A DNA stretch of 64,000 nucleotides from Streptomyces bikiniensis (lineage in GTDB: Bacteria; Actinomycetota; Actinomycetes; Streptomycetales; Streptomycetaceae). This document shows, in pieces, positions 28,300 through 36,599 of the stretch. Below the pieces are notes generated by a model. It was not told where the DNA came from. It did not search any database and saw only the letters and a program-made list of their open reading frames with translations. The stretch's first letter is position 1. Each line of letters opens with the position of its first letter. The DNA lies in the NCBI GenBank assembly GCA_000716465.1, contig JNWL01000035.1:1-64000 (forward strand). The letters run 5' to 3'. Position numbers and translations under genes: made by a program.

Positions 28300-28428
28300 T
28301 TGTCCCGAACCGGCGAAAACCAGTTGTCCCGAACCGCGGAGCCCGTTGTCCCGAACCGGCCAAAACCAGTTGTCCCGAACCGCGGAGCCCGCTGTCCCGA
28401 ACCGGCCAAAACCCGTTGTCCCGAACCG
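28300..28428 (+). repeat. Six-copy direct repeat TTGTCCCGAACCG with alternating 24/22-bp spacing
   Basis: TTGTCCCGAACCG (one copy starts CTG) occurs at 28300, 28324, 28346, 28370, 28392 and 28416; start-to-start distances are 24, 22, 24, 22, 24. Two spacer types alternate: GC-A/C-AAAAC-CAG/CCG, and CGGAGCCCG. A degenerate seventh copy lies near 28276. The array occupies most of the 404-bp gap between egtA and the TIGR02452 gene; its last copy falls at the expected -35 position of the latter. The rest of the gap (28049-28275) holds no gene that I can see. Confidence 0.9.
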
Positions 28429-28452
28429 GACGAAACGATCATGCTGGCGTCC
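28416..28452 (+). promoter_or_regulatory. Putative leaderless promoter of the TIGR02452 gene
   Basis: TTGTCC (28416-28421, inside the last repeat copy), an 18-bp spacer, CATGCT (28440-28445), 7 nt, then ATG 28453. No Shine-Dalgarno sequence is present. Using a repeat unit as -35 implies the array is a regulatory platform for this promoter. Confidence 0.45.
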
Positions 28453-29283
28453 ATGAGCACACGACTGCGCGAGATCGCGCGGAGGACCGAGGAGATCGTC
28501 GCCGCGGGCCACTACCGCACCCGGGACGGCCGGACCGTCTCCCTCGCCGACGACCTGGCCGCCGCCCTGGCCGGAACCCGGCTCCACGGACCCGGCCCCG
28601 TCGCCGTCACCCCCGACACCGACCGCACGCCCGTCCTGGAGGTCACCGGCGAGAGCAGCCTGGCCGCCGCCCGCCGGATGACCGCGGCCGACCCCGCCCG
28701 CCCGGTGGCCGTCCTGAACTTCGCCTCCGCCCGCAACCCCGGCGGCGGCTACCTCAACGGCGCCCAGGCCCAGGAGGAGGCGCTCTGCCGCTCCTCCGCC
28801 CTGTACGCCACCCTGCTGCGCGCCCCCGAGTACTACGACCACCACCGCGCCGACCGGGACGTCTTCTACTCCGACCGCGTCATCCACTCGCCCCGGGTGC
28901 CGGTCTTCCGCGACGACCGGGGCGAGCTGCTCGCCGAGCCCTTCACCGTCGGCTTCCTCACCTCGCCCGCCCCCAACGCGGGCGTCGTCCGCCGCACCGC
29001 TCCCGAACGCGCCGACCGGCTGCCCGCGGCCCTCGCCTCCCGCGCCGAACGGGTCCTGGAGACGGCCGCGGCGGCCGGATACCGGCGGCTCGTCCTCGGG
29101 GCCCGGGGCTGCGGGGTCTTCCGGAACGACCCGGAGCGGGTCGCCGGCGCCTTCGAGGCGCTGCTCACCGGCGGGGGCCGGTTCGCCGGCCACTTCGAGG
29201 AGGTCGTCTTCGCCGTCCTGGACCGGGCCTCCGGCACCCCGACGCTCGCCGCCTTCACCCGGGTCCTCGGCCGTACGCCCTGA
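28453..29283 (+). CDS. TIGR02452/DUF2263 macrodomain-like protein (microbial PARG type)
   Basis: 276 residues. VLNFASARNPGGGYLNGAQA near residue 95 is the family signature, resembling the GGG-X-QEE ADP-ribose-binding loop of poly(ADP-ribose) glycohydrolases, and the following QEEALCRSSALY supplies the Glu pair. The C-terminus has VLGARGCGVFRNDP. Bacterial relatives remove ADP-ribose from targets or bind it. ATG 28453 is preferred over ATG 28441 because it sits 7 nt after a -10 box. The promoter carries six direct repeats. The neighbours (egt operon, small basic protein) give no direct functional hint. Confidence 0.85.
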   Translation: MSTRLREIARRTEEIVAAGHYRTRDGRTVSLADDLAAALAGTRLHGPGPVAVTPDTDRTPVLEVTGESSLAAARRMTAADPARPVAVLNFASARNPGGGYLNGAQAQEEALCRSSALYATLLRAPEYYDHHRADRDVFYSDRVIHSPRVPVFRDDRGELLAEPFTVGFLTSPAPNAGVVRRTAPERADRLPAALASRAERVLETAAAAGYRRLVLGARGCGVFRNDPERVAGAFEALLTGGGRFAGHFEEVVFAVLDRASGTPTLAAFTRVLGRTP

Positions 29284-29367
29284 CGTGCGGGCCCTGTGTG
29301 CGCGTGCCACGCTGAAGGGATACGGACCGCTGTCCGACACCCGTCACCCGTCACGGGAGGCACGATC

Positions 29368-29535
29368 GTGGGCAAGAAACAGACCCGTGTGAACAAGGGG
29401 GCCCGCACCGGCGGCCACGAACACCGCACCGACGCGGCGGCGAAGGAGAAGTCCTCCCGGAGCACCGCGAGGGAGGCGCCGATCCCTGCGGTGGAACACG
29501 CCCACCGCAGGGAGCGCAGGTTCGGCCACAACTGA
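29368..29535 (+). CDS. Small basic hypothetical protein (55 aa)
   Basis: GTG 29368 has a strong GGGAGG ribosome-binding site 7 nt upstream. The protein begins MGKKQTRVNKGARTGGHE and is Lys/Arg/His-rich throughout, with no membrane segment or signal, ending RRERRFGHN. I do not recognise a family; the charge suggests nucleic-acid binding. It is 84 bp after the macrodomain gene on the same strand and could be co-transcribed. Confidence 0.65.
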   Translation: MGKKQTRVNKGARTGGHEHRTDAAAKEKSSRSTAREAPIPAVEHAHRRERRFGHN

Positions 29536-29572
29536 GACCACCGCCGGCGCGCCGCCCGCGACGGACGGCGCG

Positions 29573-30280
29573 TCAGACCCAGCCGTCCAGCGCGGACATG
29601 AACCCGTCGAAGTCGTCCCGGTGGACGGTGTGCCCGGTCCCCGCCACCGTACGCACCTCGAAGCCGCGCTCCGCCAGCATCCGGGCGCTCGCGGGCGGGA
29701 CCAGGAGGCTCGGGTCGGCGAGGGTGACGAGCGAGGGGACGACGGGCCGGGCCGGCCACAGGTCGGTGCCCGCGAGCGGCGTCAGACCGTAGGCCGTGCG
29801 CTCGTCCCACACCCGCACCGCCGCCCTCTCGTCCTCGACGTCCCGATCCGACCAGGACGGGTTGAGACTCCGGATCATCTCCCGGGTCAACTCCTTGCCC
29901 CGCACGAAGAGTTCTGCCCGGTAGCCGGCGGGCCCCGACCTCAGCTGCCAGGCCGGGTCGGAGTACACCGCCCGCGCGGGCTTGAGCCGCTCCACCGCGC
30001 GGGAGAGCACGAGCGCCCCCAGCGAGTGGCCGACGACCAGGTCGAGGCCGTCCGGCACGGACTCCAGGAGGTCGTCGGCGTAGTCCTCCGGCCGGTACTC
30101 CTCCGGCCCCCCGGCCCGCCCGCTCGCCCCGTGCCCCCGCAGGTCCACCGCGACCACCCGGTAGCCGCGCTCCGCGAGCGCGGGCCCGACCCGCCGCCAG
30201 GTGCGGTGGTCGGCCATGATCCCGTGGACGAGCAGGGCCGTCCGGTCCCCGGACCCCCAGGTGGTGCTGTGCAGACGCAC
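29573..30280 (-). CDS. Alpha/beta-fold hydrolase
   Basis: 235 residues. LLVHGIMADHRTW near residue 15 gives the oxyanion hole, VVGHSLGALVLS near 90 is the nucleophile elbow (GxSxG), an acidic residue follows in the LVTLADPSLLVPP region, and GTGHTVHRDD near 220 supplies the catalytic His. GTG 30280 has GGAGGGG about 8 nt upstream. Esterase, lipase and peroxidase-type activities are all possible. It is divergent from the 87-residue protein gene across 165 bp. Confidence 0.88.
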   Translation of the reverse strand: MRLHSTTWGSGDRTALLVHGIMADHRTWRRVGPALAERGYRVVAVDLRGHGASGRAGGPEEYRPEDYADDLLESVPDGLDLVVGHSLGALVLSRAVERLKPARAVYSDPAWQLRSGPAGYRAELFVRGKELTREMIRSLNPSWSDRDVEDERAAVRVWDERTAYGLTPLAGTDLWPARPVVPSLVTLADPSLLVPPASARMLAERGFEVRTVAGTGHTVHRDDFDGFMSALDGWV

Positions 30281-30445
30281 GATGCCGCCCCTCCGTCTCT
30301 CCTCGCCTCCGGCGCGCCCCTCCGGCGCCGTCCGGTACCGACACGGTACGGCCGCGGGGAGGGACGGCGGCGCGGCGCTCCGAGGAGGGACGCCGGCCGC
30401 GCGGGTCGTCCGGCGCGAGCCCCGCCGAACGCTTAGCGTCGACGT

Positions 30446-30709
30446 ATGAACAAAGTTCCGAAGCGATTCGAGATCCTGCTGGTGCCCGAGCACGTCGAGG
30501 ACCGCCACGGCGCCTCCGTCGCGGACAGCGCCGTCCGCTCGGCGGTCGTGGAGGCCACCGGCCACCACGGCGAGTCCGGCTACCCGATCTACGAGGGGCA
30601 CGGCATCAGGGCCGACATCGACCCCGGGACGGGCACGGTCGAGGCGCTGCTCGTCGACGGCCGGGAGCTCGACTACGCCCTCACGCCCCTGGTCCGCCCG
30701 GCCCCCTGA
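30446..30709 (+). CDS. Conserved hypothetical protein (87 aa)
   Basis: The start ATG 30446 lies 6 nt after TAGCGT (30434-30439), a TANNNT -10 box, so the message is probably leaderless. The sequence is acidic to neutral with no signal or membrane segment (FEILLVPEHVEDRHG..., YPIYEGHGIRADIDPGTGTV, LVDGRELDYAL). No family recognised. The base composition matches the neighbouring genes. Confidence 0.6.
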   Translation: MNKVPKRFEILLVPEHVEDRHGASVADSAVRSAVVEATGHHGESGYPIYEGHGIRADIDPGTGTVEALLVDGRELDYALTPLVRPAP

Positions 30710-30881
30710 ACCCGGCCTCCCCTCGCCGAAGTGCCCCGGTCCGCCCCCGTACGTCCCGAAACGGTCCGTTGACAGGGCGAGCCGCCGGACGGAGACTCTG
30801 CGGCGCCCGGTGGGACGGAAACGGTTCCGCCGGGCGAACACGCGAACAGAGTCGTTCCGAAGGCCACGTGGGAGAGAACCG

Positions 30882-32069
30882 ATGAGCATCCGCGACGTCT
30901 ACATCGTCGACGCCGTCCGCACCCCGATCGGGAAGTTCGGTGGCGCTCTCGCCCCCGTGCGCCCCGACGACCTCGCGGCCCATGTCGTACGGTCGCTCGT
31001 CGACCGCTCGCCCGCGCTCGACCCGGCCCGCGTCGACGACGTCTACTTCGGCGACGCCAACGGCGCGGGCGAGGACAACCGGGACGTGGCGCGGATGGCC
31101 GTCCTGCTCGCCGGACTGCCCGTCACCGTCCCCGGCGTCACCCTCAACCGCCTCTGCGGCTCCGGCCTGGAGGCCGTGATCCAGGCGGCCCGCGCCGTCG
31201 CCCTCGGGGACGCCTCCGTGGTGATCGCCGGCGGCGTCGAGTCGATGTCCCGCGCCCCCTGGGTCCTCCAGAAGCCCGAGCGGGCCTTCCCCGCCGGCCA
31301 CCAGCAGCTCCACTCCACGACGCTCGGCTGGCGCATGACCAACCCGCGGATGCCCGCCGAGTGGACGGTCTCCCTCGGGGAGGGCGCCGAGCTGGTCGCC
31401 GACAAGCACGGCATCACCCGCGAGCGGCAGGACGCCTTCGCCCTCGCCAGCCACCGCAAGGCCGCCGAGGCCTGGGCGAAGGGCCTGTACGACGACGAGG
31501 TCGTGCCCTGCCCCGGCGTGGACCTGACCCGTGACGAGTCGATCCGGGACAGCACCTCCCCGGAGGCCCTGGCGCGTCTCAAGCCCTCCTTCAGGACCGA
31601 GGGCGGCACCGTCACGGCGGGCAACTCCTCCCCGCTCAACGACGGCGCGGCCGCCCTGCTCCTGGTGGACGAGGAGGGGTTGCGCGAGACCGGCCGCGAA
31701 CCGCTCGCCCGCGTCCGCACCTCCGCCGTCACCGGCATTGAGCCGCAGCTCTTCGGGCTCGGCCCGGTCGAGGCGGTCCGCCGGGCCCTGGGGAAGGCGG
31801 GGCGCTCCTTCGCCGACCTGCGGACCTTCGAACTGAACGAGGCCTTCGCGGCCCAGGCCCTCGGCTGCCTCGCCGAGTGGCCGGAACTCGACCCGGAGAT
31901 CGTCAACCCGCGCGGCGGAGCGGTCGCGATCGGCCACCCGCTGGGCGCGTCCGGCGCCCGCCTGGCCGGATCCGTGGCGCACCAGCTCGCGGCGGCCGGC
32001 TCGGGCACGGGCCTCGCCGCGCTCTGCATCGGCGTCGGCCAGGGACTGGCGCTGGTCCTGGAGCGCTGA
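30882..32069 (+). CDS. Acetyl-CoA acyltransferase (thiolase), PcaF/FadA-like
   Basis: 395 residues. The nucleophilic Cys92 is in LNRLCGSGLEA; GGVESMSRAPWV, NEAFAAQA, VNPRGGAVAIGHPLGASGAR (active His) and ALCIGVGQG (second Cys) are all present, so it should be active. The stretch GEDNRDVARMAVLLAGLP strongly resembles beta-ketoadipyl-CoA thiolase (PcaF), but no aromatic catabolism genes adjoin it, so the substrate is uncertain. ATG 30882 follows GGAGAG. A TTGACA element at 30769-30774 may belong to its promoter. A strong hairpin terminates it at 32090-32120. Confidence 0.93.
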   Translation: MSIRDVYIVDAVRTPIGKFGGALAPVRPDDLAAHVVRSLVDRSPALDPARVDDVYFGDANGAGEDNRDVARMAVLLAGLPVTVPGVTLNRLCGSGLEAVIQAARAVALGDASVVIAGGVESMSRAPWVLQKPERAFPAGHQQLHSTTLGWRMTNPRMPAEWTVSLGEGAELVADKHGITRERQDAFALASHRKAAEAWAKGLYDDEVVPCPGVDLTRDESIRDSTSPEALARLKPSFRTEGGTVTAGNSSPLNDGAAALLLVDEEGLRETGREPLARVRTSAVTGIEPQLFGLGPVEAVRRALGKAGRSFADLRTFELNEAFAAQALGCLAEWPELDPEIVNPRGGAVAIGHPLGASGARLAGSVAHQLAAAGSGTGLAALCIGVGQGLALVLER

Positions 32070-32089
32070 GACCGCGCGGACGCGCGACG

Positions 32090-32120
32090 GAGGGGTACGG
32101 GAAGCCTTCCCGTACCCCTC
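32090..32120. terminator. Bidirectional hairpin between thiolase and thioredoxin
   Basis: GAGGGGTACGGGAA (32090-32103), a 3-nt loop and its exact complement (32107-32120) form a 14-bp perfect stem midway between two convergent stop codons. Confidence 0.8.
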
Positions 32121-32148
32121 TCGCGTCCGTACCGTCCCGGCGGGTCGG

Positions 32149-32529
32149 CTACTGCGGCGCGTTCCCCTGCGCCTGCGCGTCCGCGATGGACTTGCGGACC
32201 TCGTCCATGTCCAGCTTCCGCGCCTGGCCGATGAGGTCCTCCAGGGCGGCCTCCGGCAGCGCGCCCGGCTGGGCGAACACGGCCACCTTGTCACGCACGA
32301 TCATCAGCGTCGGGATCGACTGGATCTCGAACGCCGCCGCCAGCTCCTGCTGCGCCTCGGTGTCCACCTTGGCGAAGACGAGGTCCTCGTGGCGCTCGGA
32401 CGCCGCCTCGAAGACCGGCCCGAACTGACGGCAGGGACCGCACCACGAAGCCCAGAAGTCGATCAGAACGAACTCGTTGTCGCTCACGATCTCGTCGAAG
32501 TTGTCCTTGGTGAGTTCTACGGTGCTCAT
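32149..32529 (-). CDS. Thioredoxin
   Basis: 126 residues. FWASWCGPCRQF carries the catalytic Cys30-X-X-Cys33, and the cis-Pro loop IQSIPTLMIV follows near residue 73. The ~20-residue C-terminal extension (KLDMDEVRKSIADAQ) is common in actinobacterial thioredoxins. ATG 32529. This is the last conserved-looking gene before the accessory region; a decayed integrase begins about 80 bp upstream on the other strand. Confidence 0.95.
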   Translation of the reverse strand: MSTVELTKDNFDEIVSDNEFVLIDFWASWCGPCRQFGPVFEAASERHEDLVFAKVDTEAQQELAAAFEIQSIPTLMIVRDKVAVFAQPGALPEAALEDLIGQARKLDMDEVRKSIADAQAQGNAPQ

Positions 32530-32607
32530 GCTTCGTGCCTCCGACCTGCATGGATGATGCTCTTTTGCTGATTCACAAGACCCTCGGGAACACCTTGGGA
32601 ACGCTAG

Positions 32608-32990
32608 GGGCTCACGGCGAGCGTAATCCCGCGTATCAACAAGGACGGCATCCTCACCAGCCACCATGTGAAGTGGCGCATGGAGGGCGGGTGGCAGACG
32701 GAGACCTTCCCGCCCGAGGACGACGAGGCGGCGGAGATCTTCGGGACTGCGATCGAGGAGGCCGGAAACCGATGGCCCATGGGTGGGGTGAAGGGGGTCG
32801 GATGCGTCGGCTCACAGAAGCCGGACGAGGCGATCCACCGCTTCGACAACTACGCCCGTCGCCCGATCGAGAACCGCATGGCCGGCGATCACCACAAGCG
32901 ACTCCGGATCCGGGCGTCGGAGAACCACATCTTCCCGATCTTCGCGCACTGCGACGTCCGCTCGATCCGTTGCGCGAACCCGGGCGCTGG
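32608..32990 (+). pseudogene. N-terminal remnant of a phage-type site-specific integrase
   Basis: An open stretch with no credible start codon or ribosome-binding site encodes SVIPRINKDGILTSHHVKWR, GGWQTETFPPEDDEAAEIF, AIEEAGNRWPMGGVKGVG, and finally FDNYARRPIENRMAG. This matches the arm-type DNA-binding start of Streptomyces tyrosine integrases (RxNKDG...VRWR, then WP.GWVRG, then the core-binding YARRYIE). The core-binding and catalytic domains are missing. It marks the boundary where conserved arm genes give way to accessory DNA. The next ~230 bp, to 33222, holds no recognisable gene. Confidence 0.6.
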
Positions 32991-33222
32991 AGCCCCGTCC
33001 CCGAGGCGACCCCGACGCCGACCAGACAGTGCCCCTTCGTCGAAGGCGAAGGAGGAGGTACCGGGCAGGCAGCGACGGCGACAGGACGCGGACGCCGCCC
33101 GTCAGCCGTCGGGCATCCGCGCCGCCCCGGGCAGTGATCTGCTGGTGGTCGATGATCGTCGGCGTACGGATCCGGGTGACGGGGGTACGGAGAGCGGGAC
33201 GGGGGCGCCGTCCGGCGGGACG

Positions 33223-34917
33223 TCAGCCTCCCTTCGTCAGGTTCCGGTCGAGGATGCCTACGAGCCGTGCTCCCGCGCGGTCGGTCTCGCGGCGCCCCCG
33301 CTTCGCATCCGCCGAGGCCTTCTCCAGTCGCAGCCGTGCTGTGCGTCCACGCAGTGTCAGCGTCATCAGCTGGTTGCCGAACCACGGTCCGCCGCTGCGC
33401 TCCCACCGGATCGCCGGTCGTTCGATCCGTCCGTGGTGGGCGAGGAGGTGCCCGATCCCCTTGGCGACCCGGCTCCAGCCGAAACGGAACCCGACCCGCA
33501 TGGCAGCGGGTACCGAGTTGTGCAGGGGCGAGCAGGTGAACTGGAAGACGCGGGAGCGCGGCGGCTGCCCGGTGGTCCAGACGGGCTCCGCCACATACGC
33601 GTGGTGGACGTCGCCGGAAAGCACGCACACCGTCGCCGGAGCGGCGTCGCTCCCGCCCACCTCGGCGATCGTCTCCGTCAGTCGTTCGAACGACGAGGTG
33701 AACGCCGCCCAGTGCTCCAGGTCCGCCCGCCGACGCAGCCACTCGCCGAAGCGTGCCCAGCGCGGGCCGCGTTCGCCCCGGCAGAGCGCCGCGTTCCAGC
33801 TCTCCGCGAAGTGGACCATCGGAGGCAGCAGCCAGGGGAGCGAGGTCCCGATCAGCAGGTGGTCGACGTCACCGAGCTCGCCGATCACCTGTGTCCGCAG
33901 CCAGGCCGCCTCCTGGGCGTCCAGCATCGTCCTGTGCTGTTCCTCCAGCACCCGTGCGGCCCGGGTGTCGACCATCAGCAGCCGGGTGCGGCCGAAGTCC
34001 CTGCGGTAGCTCCAGCGTACCGACGCCGGGTCGGCGTCGGCACGTTCGGCGAACGCGCGCAGCACTTCCGTGGCGTCGTCGGCCGCCAGTACCGCTGCGT
34101 ACAGCTCGTCCTCGGCGAGCTCGGCGGGGGAGAGGTTCCCGAGGTGCTGGTAGACCCAGTACGACATCAGGCCGCCGGTGATCCGCTCGTGCCACCAGGG
34201 TGTCGCCCGCATGTCGGCCACCCAGGCGGCGCTGGTGTTCCAGTCGTCGACGACGTCGTGGTCGTCGAAGACCATGCAGCTGGGCACGGTCGAGAGCAGC
34301 CAGCGCAGCTCGGGATCGCCCCAGGACTCGTCGTAGAGGTGGGTGTACTCCTCGTAGTCGGCGACCTGGTCCGGCGGGGCGTCGGAGCCGGTGCCGGCGG
34401 CCTGCCGGTGCCGGGCGATCCAGGCACGGGTGTCAGCGGACGTCTCGTCCGCGTACACCTGGTCGCCGAGGAGGAGGAGAACGTCCGGACGCTCGGCCTC
34501 CGGATCGGCGGCGAGCCGGGCGGAAAGGGTGTCGAGGACGTCGGGGCCCACCGGGTCGGACTCGCCCACGGCAGGCGCCGCCCACCGGCACGAGCCGAAG
34601 GCGACCACCGCGCCCGTCGCCGGGACCGGCGGCGTGCGGATGGTGCTGGGCGGCTGGGAGGAGTCCGCGAGGGGCCACACCCGCTCGCCGTCGAGCAGCA
34701 CCTCGTACGGCGTGGCGGTTCCGGGGACGAGTCCGGTCACGACCACCAGCGCGTAGTGGTGACCGGCGACGCGGAACGTCGGAGCCGCACCCCCCGCACC
34801 GCCCGGGCACCGTACCTCCGCCGTGCACGCCCGGTCGGTCTCGACCCACACCGTCGCGCTCGTGCCCGACTCCCAGTCGACGTGTCGCAGGAGCGGCCCC
34901 AGTCTCAGACCGGCCAT
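33223..34917 (-). CDS. PhoD-like metallophosphatase (alkaline phosphatase D family)
   Basis: 564 residues from ATG 34917. After an N-terminal beta-sandwich (SGTSATVWVETDRACTAEV, VVTGLVPGTATPYEV) comes the PhoD catalytic domain with metal ligands in VAFGSCRW, LLLLGDQVYADE, FDDHDVVDDWN and CVLSGDVHHAYVAEP. No Tat signal is visible, so this is the cytoplasmic PhoD-like subgroup common in actinobacteria. The ATG overlaps the stop of the broken hydrolase (TGATG). An in-frame extension to 35019 is probably the displaced C-terminus of that hydrolase. Confidence 0.9.
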   Translation of the reverse strand: MAGLRLGPLLRHVDWESGTSATVWVETDRACTAEVRCPGGAGGAAPTFRVAGHHYALVVVTGLVPGTATPYEVLLDGERVWPLADSSQPPSTIRTPPVPATGAVVAFGSCRWAAPAVGESDPVGPDVLDTLSARLAADPEAERPDVLLLLGDQVYADETSADTRAWIARHRQAAGTGSDAPPDQVADYEEYTHLYDESWGDPELRWLLSTVPSCMVFDDHDVVDDWNTSAAWVADMRATPWWHERITGGLMSYWVYQHLGNLSPAELAEDELYAAVLAADDATEVLRAFAERADADPASVRWSYRRDFGRTRLLMVDTRAARVLEEQHRTMLDAQEAAWLRTQVIGELGDVDHLLIGTSLPWLLPPMVHFAESWNAALCRGERGPRWARFGEWLRRRADLEHWAAFTSSFERLTETIAEVGGSDAAPATVCVLSGDVHHAYVAEPVWTTGQPPRSRVFQFTCSPLHNSVPAAMRVGFRFGWSRVAKGIGHLLAHHGRIERPAIRWERSGGPWFGNQLMTLTLRGRTARLRLEKASADAKRGRRETDRAGARLVGILDRNLTKGG

Positions 34918-35839
34918 CACGAGTCCCCTTCCGGCGCTCCGCACGGTGCGGAACGACCGCTCCGCACAATACGGAACCCGCTGCGAGAACAGCGCCTTCC
35001 CCTGTCCGACCGTGAGCATCCTCTCGGTGACTTCGCGAACTGCCGCACGGGGATCGCGGTGGCGGCCCCCTCGAGGACGAGCAGCCGCGCCCCGGGGATC
35101 TCGCGCGCGATCGCCTCGCCGTCGCCGACGGGGAAGAACCGGTCGCGGCGGCCGTGGACGACGAGCGTGGGGACCTCGAGTCCGGGAAGGTGCTCGCGCC
35201 GGCGGGGCGCGCAGTCGAGCCGGGAGAACACCGTGCCCATCTGATTGGCCATCTGGATCGGGGGCGCGGTGCCGGGCGTGCGGTCCCAGATGCGCGCGGC
35301 GATCGCGCGCGCGGCGACGGGGTCGTCGCCGAGGATCTCCGCGCCGTCGGCGGCGAACTCCGCGACCGCTTCGCGGTCGGTCCCATCGGGCATCGGACGT
35401 GCGAACAGCCGGCGCGTCACCGTCCGGTCATGATCGGGCAGGTCGTCATCGGGCGGACCGGGAGCGACCGCTCGGGTGCCGACCAGGGTGAGTGCCGAGA
35501 ACGCGCCCGGATGGTCGAGCGCGGCCACCTGGGCGACCATCCCGCCCACGCCGATCCCCGCAAGGTGCGTGGGCCCCCGCCGAGCGCGCCGGCGAGGGCC
35601 GCCGCGTCGGCGGCCAGGTCCCGCAGGGTGTAGGCGGGCGCCTCCGGATCCGTCGTCGATTCCCCGTTGTCGCGCAGGTCGTAGCGCACCGCACGGCGGT
35701 CACCGGCGGCGAGGTGCTCGCACAGCGCGTCGGGCCAGGAGAGCATCGTCGTCCCGCCCACCAGCAGGACGAGCTGTGCGTCGTCCCGACCGAACGATTC
35801 GATCCCCAAGGTGACCCCGTTGACGCGGACGGTGCTCAT
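34917..35839 (-). pseudogene. Alpha/beta hydrolase broken by two single-base frameshifts
   Basis: The first ~90 codons from ATG 35839 read MSTVRVNGVTLGIESFG through LVGGTTMLSWP to ALAGALGGGPRT. The frame must then shift near 35571-35578 (GGGGGCCC run) to continue as VGGMVAQVAALDHPGAFSAL. A second shift near 35062-35070 is suggested because the current frame reads LEGAATAIP where the catalytic-His segment belongs, while the adjacent frame reads LEGAGHRDPRAAVREVTERM. That frame then runs into the PhoD gene. The intact form would be a ~290-residue hydrolase of the TAP/peroxidase type. The nucleophile elbow itself falls at the first break. Confidence 0.7.
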
Positions 35840-35843
35840 CTGA

Positions 35844-36461
35844 TCACCGCGGGACGTCGTAGGTCAGGTGCGTCGCGGTCGGGGTCGGGACCACGCTCCG
35901 CCGGACCAGCGTGCGCGGCGCTCCGCCGGTGAACAGCGGCGTCCCGGCGCCCAGCACCACGGGAGCGAGATGCAGTGCCAGCGTGTCGAGCAGCCCGGCC
36001 TCCAGCGCCGAGGCGACCGTGGCGCCGCCGCCCATGAGGACCACGTCGAGGTCCTTGCCGCCGGCAGGGGCCGCCGTCTCGGCTCGCTCGCGCGCGGCGG
36101 CGACGGCGTCGGTCAGACCGGTGGTGACGAACGTCCAGTCGAGATCGGCCAGCCGCACCGACTCCGGCGGCGAGCTCGTCACGACGACGAAAGCGGGTCT
36201 GCCGACCTCGCCGGCACCGTAGCCGACCGTGTCGTCCCAGCCGTCCGGCCCGTCGACCACGTCGAAGAGGTGACGGCCCAGGACGACGGCGCCCGAGCGG
36301 GCGGTGCCCTCGCTCAGGATCCGGCGGTCGTCGGGGTCGTCGGAGAACGCCCACGCGTGCAGCGCCTCGCCACCAGTGCCCAGACCGTTGTCCGGGCCGG
36401 GGTCGGGCCCGGTGACGAAGCCGTCGAGAGAGACCGAGATGTCGGCGATGATGCGAGTCAT
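35844..36461 (-). CDS. Dihydrofolate-reductase-like (RibD C-terminal) protein
   Basis: 205 residues, starting TRIIADISVSLDGFVTGP, the usual N-terminus of YwjB/RibD-C family proteins. VVLGRHLFDVVDGPDGW (NADPH region), VVLMGGGATVASALEAGLLD and LHLAPVVLGAGTPLF are conserved family segments. NADPH-dependent reductase of unknown substrate; not the housekeeping DHFR. It ends 4 bp before the broken hydrolase start on the same strand, so the two formed an operon. Confidence 0.85.
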   Translation of the reverse strand: MTRIIADISVSLDGFVTGPDPGPDNGLGTGGEALHAWAFSDDPDDRRILSEGTARSGAVVLGRHLFDVVDGPDGWDDTVGYGAGEVGRPAFVVVTSSPPESVRLADLDWTFVTTGLTDAVAAARERAETAAPAGGKDLDVVLMGGGATVASALEAGLLDTLALHLAPVVLGAGTPLFTGGAPRTLVRRSVVPTPTATHLTYDVPR

Positions 36462-36599
36462 ACCAGGGCAGACCCGATCCGCCGACCGAACTCATCGCTC
36501 ACCTGCGAGACGCGTGGCGGACGCGGACTCGGCGGCGCGATGCGCGAGGCAGCACGAGGCGCGAGGCGGCGCGCCGGACGTGCAGCGGACGATCACTCC

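Noticed and set aside
26761..28363. egtA beginning at 28363
   Set aside because: The extension translates the upstream repeat array into Phe-Gly-Thr-Thr-Gly repeats; ATG 28048 has an excellent ribosome-binding site.
28300..28428. CRISPR-like array
   Set aside because: Repeats are only 13 bp, the spacers are two alternating near-identical types instead of unique sequences, and no cas gene is nearby. A promoter-linked direct repeat fits better.
32530..32607. tRNA or attB site beside the integrase remnant
   Set aside because: I could not find a cloverleaf or T-loop motif here, and no duplicate of a tRNA 3' end was noticed in the window.
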